Under the pieces are notes generated by a model. It did no database searches. It was not told where the DNA came from and was given only the letters and a program-made list of their open reading frames with translations. From Treponema sp. (GTDB taxonomy: Bacteria > Spirochaetota > Spirochaetia > Treponematales > Breznakiellaceae), in NCBI GenBank assembly GCA_009785045.1, contig WQXC01000075.1, forward strand, positions 1 to 8,205: a stretch of 8,205 nt of DNA. The letters are read 5' to 3'. The position numbers and the translations under genes are program-made. Below, in pieces: positions 1 through 5,336 of the stretch. Position 1 is the stretch's first letter, and every line of letters starts with the position of its first letter.

Positions 1-1548
1 ATTGATACCTCCATAAAAATCTGGGACGCAGAAACTGGCGATTTATTAACTCAGCTTGATGGCCATGACAGCACTGTTACAGATATTCACTTCACCCAGG
101 ACAGCAAACGTATCATCTCCTCTTCTTCTGACAGCACCATTCGCATTTGGGATTTAGATATTAACGAAGCAACAGGCGAAATAACCGGCAGCGAAACACT
201 CAAAATGATTGGTTTTACAAACGGCGAATGGATAAGCATCACTCCGGAAGGTTATTATGTTGCGTCTCCCAACGGAGCATATTATCTTAATGTAAAAATT
301 GGCGATAAAGTTTATGGCATGAACCAGTACCGTGAAATTTTCCGAAAGCCAAATGTTGTGGCGGCGCGGCTTATGGGCAGGGATTATTCCCAGCTTGGCG
401 TAACAGATGATATACGTAATATATCAACAGGTAAACCAGAAATAGAGATTTTAAGTGAAACACTAAACGAAGCAAAAGATACAGTAACACTAATGATTAG
501 CGTAAACGATGAAAGAGACAATCTAAAGAGGCTTGAGTTTTATCTTAACGACAGTCTGCTTGGAGATGACGTTTTAAGAGTTGTAGGTGACAGCGGTAAT
601 CTTAGAACAGAAAGCGCCGCCATCGCGGTAACTACAAACACACAAAGGCTGGTTTTTCAGATACCTATTCCTCTTAATAGTGAGAATAACAGGATAAAAA
701 TAATTGCGCATAATTCATCGAATGTTTTTGGAGAAAAAACTGTAGATGTAATCGGAAAACCGCAGGAAGGTCCGCCGAATCTTTGGATACTTGCTATCGG
801 TATAAACCATTATCCGCACGAAAGGCAAAATATTTTTCATCCGCTTAATTATGCAGTTAATGACGCTCATGCCTTTGTAGAAAGTTTTGAAAAACAGGCA
901 GGACCGGGCAAACCTTACAGGACAGTAAATGCACGGATTATTAGCGATCGTTCCGGGATACTACCAACAAGGGAAAATATCATCAATAATCTTGAGTATT
1001 TAAAAAACAGAAGCTCTAACGATCTTCTTATGTTATTTATTTCGTGTCATGGACTGAACGATGACGATGGCAATTTCTATTTTATTCCCAGCGACTTTTT
1101 TACTAATCCTGATGGTTCAATTCCTTTTAATGAAGCTGCTGTATCAAGTGAATATATAAAAAATGCCCTTTGGGACGCTCGCGGCAGAAAGATGGTCTTT
1201 ATCGACGCTTGCCATTCAGGCAGTTTTGAGGGAGCAAATATGAGGGTCGATAATAGCCAGCTTGTTTCGTCGATTTCAAAGGAAAGTATTATAATTATGA
1301 CTGCCAGCAAGGGGTCGGAACTGTCGGAAGAACACTTTTCTATATCGCATGGTGCTTTTACATTTTGCTTTTTAGAGGGAAAAAACGGTAAAGCCACCGC
1401 GCCGGGAGAAAAAGATGTCCATTTAATGGAAATTTTTTCGTATGTAAGACGGAATGTACCGCGTGTGGTCAGAAAAGGGCCGCAAACCCCAGACATCTTT
1501 TTCCCTGTCGGTCACCACGGCGACCAGATAATGGCAATATTGGATTAA
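1..1548 (+). CDS. WD40-repeat / caspase-like (peptidase C14) fusion protein, 5' end outside window
   Basis: This is an open frame from base 1 to the TAA at 1546-1548 (515 visible residues). The N-terminus lies to the left of the window, and the ATG at 205 is internal. Two WD40 blade ends are visible (IKIWD at residues 5-9 and IRIWD at 47-51, 42 residues apart, with GH at 21-22), so a beta-propeller precedes. A segment at about 65-125 (WISITPEGYYVASPNG) joins it to an Ig-like, beta-rich stretch at about 143-255. The caspase-like domain follows from about 261 (LWILAIGINHY). The catalytic His is at 350 in FISCHG (codon 1048-1050). The Cys is at 404 in DACHSGSF (codon 1210-1212), and its preceding Asp402 is the acidic residue expected in metacaspase-type S1 pockets. 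Caspase-like enzymes are Cys endopeptidases; the propeller probably binds a partner or senses a signal. Target and location are unknown because the N-terminus is missing. Family is confident, biological role is not. Confidence 0.9.
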   Translation: MDTSIKIWDAETGDLLTQLDGHDSTVTDIHFTQDSKRIISSSSDSTIRIWDLDINEATGEITGSETLKMIGFTNGEWISITPEGYYVASPNGAYYLNVKIGDKVYGMNQYREIFRKPNVVAARLMGRDYSQLGVTDDIRNISTGKPEIEILSETLNEAKDTVTLMISVNDERDNLKRLEFYLNDSLLGDDVLRVVGDSGNLRTESAAIAVTTNTQRLVFQIPIPLNSENNRIKIIAHNSSNVFGEKTVDVIGKPQEGPPNLWILAIGINHYPHERQNIFHPLNYAVNDAHAFVESFEKQAGPGKPYRTVNARIISDRSGILPTRENIINNLEYLKNRSSNDLLMLFISCHGLNDDDGNFYFIPSDFFTNPDGSIPFNEAAVSSEYIKNALWDARGRKMVFIDACHSGSFEGANMRVDNSQLVSSISKESIIIMTASKGSELSEEHFSISHGAFTFCFLEGKNGKATAPGEKDVHLMEIFSYVRRNVPRVVRKGPQTPDIFFPVGHHGDQIMAILD

Positions 1549-1571
1549 TTTCCATATTTAAGGAAAAAACC

Positions 1572-1619
1572 AGGCTCCTTTTCGTACTATATAAGTAACA
1601 CTTTAACGAAAAGGAGTTT
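1572..1619 (+). promoter_or_regulatory. Inverted repeat forming a hairpin that covers the next gene's ribosome binding site
   Basis: CTCCTTTTCGT at 1575-1585 is the exact reverse complement of ACGAAAAGGAG at 1606-1616, with a 20-base loop between them. Two G-U pairs and one A-U pair can extend the stem to 1572-1619. The right arm contains AAGGAG (1611-1616), the Shine-Dalgarno sequence of the gene starting at 1626. In RNA carrying both arms the site would be paired. It lacks a proper run of T after the stem, so it is not a convincing intrinsic terminator. A DNA operator is the main alternative. The repeat is directly visible; its function is inferred. Confidence 0.6.
1611..1616 (+). promoter_or_regulatory. 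Ribosome binding site of the KY-like transglutaminase gene
   Basis: AAGGAG lies 9 bases before the ATG at 1626. It is a near-consensus Shine-Dalgarno sequence and fixes that start. It is also the 3' end of the right arm of the inverted repeat described for 1572-1619. Confidence 0.75.
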
Positions 1620-1625
1620 ATCGTT

Positions 1626-2684
1626 ATGAAGACCACTACCCTATTTAGATTTTTAATGGCGCTTGCGTTATTGCTGGCGCTGCCGTTACAGGGATTTACA
1701 CAAACCAATCAGCCGGAAGTTAATATTTACAATGCCGAAGGTCAGGTTGTTTTTTCGTTTTTATTGGATACGCCTGATCCAGACATGAGAAGAATACCGG
1801 CTTCGGTCACTTCTCTAAGGCAAAGAGACCCTGCTGCGTTTGTGCGGCTTTTGGCAGAATACATCAACGAAAATTCAGAATGTGATTTTGAACGCGTAAA
1901 AAAAGCGCATGACTGGGTTGCTTTAAATATCAGATACGATACCCAATCTTATTTTTCAGGGCGTTATGCATCCCAGAATGTTGATGCAGTAATAAAACGC
2001 GGTAATGCTGTTTGTGCAGGATATGCCGATGTTTTAAAATACATCCTTGATGTTTTGGAAATAGAAAATAAAGTAGTTTCAGGTCATGCCCGAGGACATG
2101 GCAGCAATTTGTGGAACAATTCAAGTGCCATGAGTGTAAACCACGCCTGGAACATGGTAACTATATACGGAGAAAAATATCTTATAGACAGCACATGGAA
2201 TGCAGGCTCTCTTAACGGCACCTCTTTCCGCGCTTCTTATAAAACAGCATATCTTTTTGCCAATCCAGTTGTTTTTATACATAAGCATTTTCCTTCGTAC
2301 AGCGAAGATCAGTTATTGGATAGACCGCTAAGCGCCGAGGAATTTTTGGCTCTTCCTTTTGTAAGACCCAGTTTTTTCCAGGCATTTGAATCATGGCCGG
2401 AACTTGCAAGAATTAACGAAGTTATTGCCGGAGAAGAAATTAATCTGGAGTTTTCTTTAAAAGAAGGTTATGAACTTTGTTATACCTGGTATAATCAATC
2501 CGGAGCGTCGCTCATGTCACGTTATCCTGCAAAAATGTCTTCGTACAAATTTAATGTGCCAAAGTTAAATCCCGGCAGATATAAACTGGTAATATTTGTT
2601 AAAAAAACCGGAGAACGCACTTACTGGGGCTGCGCAGAATACGGGTTCATAGTAACTGCAGCGCCGAAAGAAGCAGACGTATAA
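1626..2684 (+). CDS. Exported transglutaminase-like protein of the KY (kyphoscoliosis peptidase) type
   Basis: The protein has 352 residues. Residues 1-26 form a signal peptide: a basic start, a hydrophobic core at about 9-24, and a likely cleavage near FTQ. A transglutaminase-like core spans about 88-200. Its catalytic triad is readable as Cys130 in GNAVCAGYAD, His173 in VNHAWN and Asp188 in YLIDSTWNAG. The following YLFANPVVFIHKHFP and the LLDRPLSAEEFLALP stretch are typical of KY-like proteins, where this fold acts as a Cys peptidase or protein-binding module rather than a true crosslinker. Residues from about 247 to the end look like a beta-sandwich. The protein should act in the periplasm or at the surface. 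It starts 77 bases after the caspase gene on the same strand, so it may be co-transcribed, but a hairpin covers its ribosome binding site. Only 6 bases separate its stop from the convergent TraB-family gene. Peptidase, transglutaminase and non-enzymatic roles all remain open. Confidence 0.88.
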   Translation: MKTTTLFRFLMALALLLALPLQGFTQTNQPEVNIYNAEGQVVFSFLLDTPDPDMRRIPASVTSLRQRDPAAFVRLLAEYINENSECDFERVKKAHDWVALNIRYDTQSYFSGRYASQNVDAVIKRGNAVCAGYADVLKYILDVLEIENKVVSGHARGHGSNLWNNSSAMSVNHAWNMVTIYGEKYLIDSTWNAGSLNGTSFRASYKTAYLFANPVVFIHKHFPSYSEDQLLDRPLSAEEFLALPFVRPSFFQAFESWPELARINEVIAGEEINLEFSLKEGYELCYTWYNQSGASLMSRYPAKMSSYKFNVPKLNPGRYKLVIFVKKTGERTYWGCAEYGFIVTAAPKEADV

Positions 2685-2690
2685 CAACAA

Positions 2691-3887
2691 TCAGCTTGCG
2701 AGGAGCTTACCCATCAATGGAATTAAAATAAATGTTGCGGCAGAGCTCCCCAGGCTGGAAAAGAAAAATACCAAAAGCGCTCTTGTTATCCTGTTTCTGT
2801 AAATACCTTTTAAACTGGTGGAATCTTCTGTAATGTTTTGCACATCCGAGACGCGCGGTTTACTAAAGGTCGCCTGAACAAGACCAGAAAGTATTCCTAC
2901 TCCAATAACTGGAGTAAGCGATGTTAACGGCGCTCCAAAGAACGAAACAAGTATCGCAAGCGGATGCCCAAGAGCGATGATTGCTCCAACGGCTGCAAGA
3001 GAACCGTTCCACAATATCCAGTTCTTTATCATTTCTAAACCCAAATCTTTTCCGGTGGTAATAAATCCGGCAGCGATTAGCCCTATTATCGCAGCGGGAA
3101 TAATAAATTTTGCTATCTTGGAAAAAAATCCTTTCGGCGGAATTTTATCAAGTTCGCTAACATCGGCGGATACTTCGCCGGAAGCAAGTTTTTCAAGGTG
3201 CGCTATCATCCCCTGCATGTGCCCTGCGCCGACTACTGCAGCTATTTTTTTCGGCTCCGCTGCTTCCGGCGGGGTTGATGTCCAAATCTTTGAAGCAAGG
3301 TAGCGGTCTCTTTCGTCGATTAAAACAGCTTTAACGGCGGGCAGATACGCCGCAAGCTCGCTCATCATGCCGTCAAGTTCGTTTTTATCTTTTAAGTTTT
3401 CTATTTCCTGTTCGTTTAGTTTTTCTGTGGTAAAGGCAGACGCCAAAAGCGACGCCAAAAGTTTTGACCTGCTCCAAAAACCGCATCTTGCCCACGCCCG
3501 CCGTAAAGTTGTATGCACCTCACGGTCGCAAAGACTGTGCGGAATACCCATTTCTCCGGCAGCGGTTATCGCTGTCCTCATTTCTTCGCCGGGTTTAACG
3601 CCAAGTTCATTACCAAGACGGCGCTGGAAACTTGCTAAAACAAGGTTTGCAATTAAAAGAAACCCCTTGCCTTCCCTGAAGACTTTAGATAAATTTAGTT
3701 TTTCCCAATTATCATTTTGCGTAATCGAATTGTAGCGTCCCTGATCAAGTTCTACGCAAACCATATCCGGTTTTTCGTTAGAAATAATGTTCCGCACTTC
3801 TTCGATGCTTTCGCGGGAAACATGCGCTGTTCCTATTAGTTTAAATTCTCTTCCGTTCAGCGTGATTGTAACTGTGTTGCTGCTCAT
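2691..3887 (-). CDS. TraB/GumN-family membrane protein (pheromone-shutdown TraB-like)
   Basis: The protein has 398 residues, a normal length for TraB homologues with a membrane C-terminus. The N-terminal cytosolic-type domain (about 1-230) carries the family motifs: GTAH at 19-22, Glu46 in CVELDQGRY, DREV at 121-124, DERDRYL at 191-197 and the second GxxH, GAGH, at 220-223. The two GxxH boxes and the Glu match the metal-binding site proposed for TraB/Tiki-type metallopeptidases. The C-terminal third holds about four hydrophobic segments (about 257-276, 293-312, 313-336 and 368-395), so the protein is inner-membrane. TraB was named for reducing pheromone activity in enterococci; the role in other bacteria is unknown. 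The ATG overlaps the TGA of the upstream TPR gene (ATGA), and an AAGGG ribosome binding site sits inside that gene, so translation is probably coupled. Family assignment is strong, substrate unknown. Confidence 0.88.
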   Translation of the reverse strand: MSSNTVTITLNGREFKLIGTAHVSRESIEEVRNIISNEKPDMVCVELDQGRYNSITQNDNWEKLNLSKVFREGKGFLLIANLVLASFQRRLGNELGVKPGEEMRTAITAAGEMGIPHSLCDREVHTTLRRAWARCGFWSRSKLLASLLASAFTTEKLNEQEIENLKDKNELDGMMSELAAYLPAVKAVLIDERDRYLASKIWTSTPPEAAEPKKIAAVVGAGHMQGMIAHLEKLASGEVSADVSELDKIPPKGFFSKIAKFIIPAAIIGLIAAGFITTGKDLGLEMIKNWILWNGSLAAVGAIIALGHPLAILVSFFGAPLTSLTPVIGVGILSGLVQATFSKPRVSDVQNITEDSTSLKGIYRNRITRALLVFFFSSLGSSAATFILIPLMGKLLAS

Positions 3888-5254
3888 TTTCCTGCCCTTA
3901 TACCAAGACCTTTTTCTGTTAAAACCATTTCATTTAACCGCCACTCTACGGTACCTACAACATCAAGGTCCTGAACCATTAAATAATATCTGTCTGCTAT
4001 AGCTCTGTTTCCCCTGATATCATAATATGAAGCAAGATAAAAAAGCATTTGAGACTTTGTAAAAATATTTTTTTCGCTCTCTACTAGCATGGTAACATTA
4101 TTATCGCCTGACAAATCATGATAAAGCCTTAGCATGGCAAACTCAAGCGTGTCTCTTGGCGCTGTACGCATTACCTGCGCAAGGAACTGCTTTGGGTCTG
4201 CTTGTCTGCCGGCGCGCATCCAGTTAACGGCAGCTAACAGCGCATAGCTGTACTCTCTTGGCGCCTGTTTGTATGCTTCCAGAAAAGCGTCTCTTGCAAG
4301 CGCCCATTGTTTGTTTCTCATTCTGATAATGCCAAGCGCTTCAAAGGCAAAATAATAATCCGGTTTAAGTCTTGCCAAAATAGTATAATCGCGTTCTGCA
4401 CCGGCATAATCTCCTGCTTCATCTTTTAACGCTGCGCTGTAAACATATGCCATAAAAACATTTGGTTCAATTTCGACGGCGCGGTTAAAATCCGCAAGAG
4501 CTTCCTGCCTTCTGTTCATATCCAGCAATACAAGCCCGTGATCAACAAGCATCCAGTAATTATCCGGTTCAAGTAAAAGAGCAGCTTTTAAATCTTCAAG
4601 CGCATCGGCGTAAAAACCTGCGCCTTTATAAAGCCTTGCTCTTTCGTGCAAAGGTCTTGCCCAATCAGGATACAAAGATACAGCGCGGTTTAAAAGCCGT
4701 TCTGCATTTCTTGATTCTCTGTTATAACGATGCACTGTTGCGCGTCCTACAAGAGCTTCTCCGTTTTCCGGCGCAGCGGCAAGCGCTCTGTCAAAATAAT
4801 TAGCAGCAACACGCAGATTTTGATTCCTAAGGCTGATATTTCCAAGGTCGTTAAGCGCTCTTACATTTGCAGGATCTATCCTGATGATATTATCAAGAGT
4901 GGTTCTTCTTTCCCTGTCTCTGCCTTCAATGGCGGCAGCATCCGCTATTATCATAAGAGCATCGGTGTTTCTGCTGTCCGATGCGATTATAGCATTGGCA
5001 ATCCTTCTTGCATCTGCGGTTCTTCCGGCAGAATTTAGTATGGAAGCCTGCATTATCCTTATTTCGGTTTTTTCCGCTTCTTCTCTTGGGAGCTTTCCGA
5101 ACGATTCCAGCGCCGATGTATAATCCCTGCGTGTTAGATGCCCTGCAACTTCCGTCAGAACGGCTTCCAGGGTATTTTCCTGCCCAAAAAGCACATGAGA
5201 AAACCCTAAAATAAAGAACAGCAGCAGACCGCTTCCAATGTATTTAATTTTCAT
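3884..5254 (-). CDS. Exported tetratricopeptide (TPR) repeat protein
   Basis: I place the start at the ATG at 5254 (456 residues), because a signal peptide (MKIKYIGSGLLLFFILGF, cleavage near LFGQ) begins right there. An in-frame TTG at 5302 would add 16 residues, but it has no ribosome binding site and would put a poor extension before the signal peptide. After the signal, almost the whole chain is about ten to eleven 34-residue TPR units with the usual Gly/Ala and Pro spacing. Examples are VRALNDLGNISLRNQNLRVA, YWMLVDHGLVLLDMNRRQEA and YFAFEALGIIRMRNKQWALA. The last unit (SQMLFYLASYYDIRGNRAIA) is separated by a less regular stretch. No catalytic domain or lipobox is visible, so it is probably a periplasmic scaffold. 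It is the first gene of a two-gene unit with the TraB-family gene, and divergent from the 592-residue protein gene. Its partner is not evident. Confidence 0.88.
   Translation of the reverse strand: MKIKYIGSGLLLFFILGFSHVLFGQENTLEAVLTEVAGHLTRRDYTSALESFGKLPREEAEKTEIRIMQASILNSAGRTADARRIANAIIASDSRNTDALMIIADAAAIEGRDRERRTTLDNIIRIDPANVRALNDLGNISLRNQNLRVAANYFDRALAAAPENGEALVGRATVHRYNRESRNAERLLNRAVSLYPDWARPLHERARLYKGAGFYADALEDLKAALLLEPDNYWMLVDHGLVLLDMNRRQEALADFNRAVEIEPNVFMAYVYSAALKDEAGDYAGAERDYTILARLKPDYYFAFEALGIIRMRNKQWALARDAFLEAYKQAPREYSYALLAAVNWMRAGRQADPKQFLAQVMRTAPRDTLEFAMLRLYHDLSGDNNVTMLVESEKNIFTKSQMLFYLASYYDIRGNRAIADRYYLMVQDLDVVGTVEWRLNEMVLTEKGLGIRAGK
3895..3899 (-). promoter_or_regulatory. Ribosome binding site of the TraB-family gene, inside the upstream TPR gene
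   Basis: Read on the minus strand, AAGGG is followed by 7 bases and then the ATG at 3887. It lies within the last codons of the upstream TPR gene, whose TGA shares bases with that ATG. The arrangement supports translational coupling. Confidence 0.55.
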
Positions 5255-5257
5255 GCT

Positions 5258-5263
5258 ATTATA
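5258..5263 (-). promoter_or_regulatory. Candidate -10 box (TATAAT) directly before the exported TPR gene
   Basis: On the minus strand there is a perfect TATAAT ending only 3 bases before the ATG at 5254. If used, transcription would begin at or inside the start codon. The overlapping TATACT at 5270-5265 would give a leader of only a few bases. No Shine-Dalgarno sequence is visible upstream of this ATG. The region is AT-rich, so a chance match is possible. Confidence 0.35.
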
Positions 5264-5326
5264 TAGTATACAATAATTAATAAACCGGCAAGTTACATCC
5301 AAAAGTAACCGGATTTATGAGGGGAT

Positions 5327-5331
5327 AAGGA
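5327..5331 (+). promoter_or_regulatory. Ribosome binding site of the 592-residue protein gene
   Basis: AAGGA lies 5 bases before the ATG at 5337, and a G-rich GAGGGG lies just upstream at 5319-5324. This supports the ATG at 5337 as the true start. Confidence 0.6.
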
Positions 5332-5336
5332 ATTAC

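Larger units (their letters stand above)
5255..5336. promoter_or_regulatory. Divergent promoter region between two envelope gene pairs
   Basis: These 82 bases separate the start codons of the two divergent pairs. On the minus strand, TATAAT occupies 5263-5258 and TATACT 5270-5265, both very close to the ATG at 5254. TTGCCG at 5291-5286 is a poor, short-spaced -35 candidate for the latter. On the plus strand TACAAT (5269-5274) is a possible -10 with no clear -35. Beside the AT-rich core lie two copies of AACCGG (5283-5288 and 5307-5312) and an inverted repeat GTTAC/GTAAC (5292-5296 and 5305-5309). That divergent promoters are here is nearly forced by the layout; the exact boxes are tentative. 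Confidence 0.5.

Noticed and set aside
205..207. ATG at 205 as the start of the caspase gene
   Set aside because: The frame is open from base 1 and the upstream residues encode clear WD40 blade ends, so this Met is internal.
1077..1496. Minus-strand open frame of 139 codons inside the caspase domain region
   Set aside because: It lies wholly opposite the conserved His/Cys region of a clear family domain, has no recognisable features, and looks like an antisense shadow.
1..1548. CBASS, CRISPR-associated caspase or other named defence system
   Set aside because: No cyclase, Cas protein, nuclease or other defence partner is visible in the window; the caspase domain alone does not support naming such a system.
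1549..1566. Short inverted repeat TTTCC/GGAAA just after the caspase gene stop, as a terminator
   Set aside because: It has only 5 bp, is weak, and is followed by A rather than T residues, so it does not fit an intrinsic terminator.
3367..3735. Plus-strand open frame of 122 codons opposite the TraB-family gene
   Set aside because: It is Ser- and Phe-rich low-complexity translation, typical of the reverse strand of a real gene, and lies fully within the motif-bearing TraB domain.
4730..5214. Three overlapping plus-strand frames opposite the exported TPR gene
   Set aside because: They overlap each other and lie opposite well-formed TPR units; none has a convincing start context or domain.
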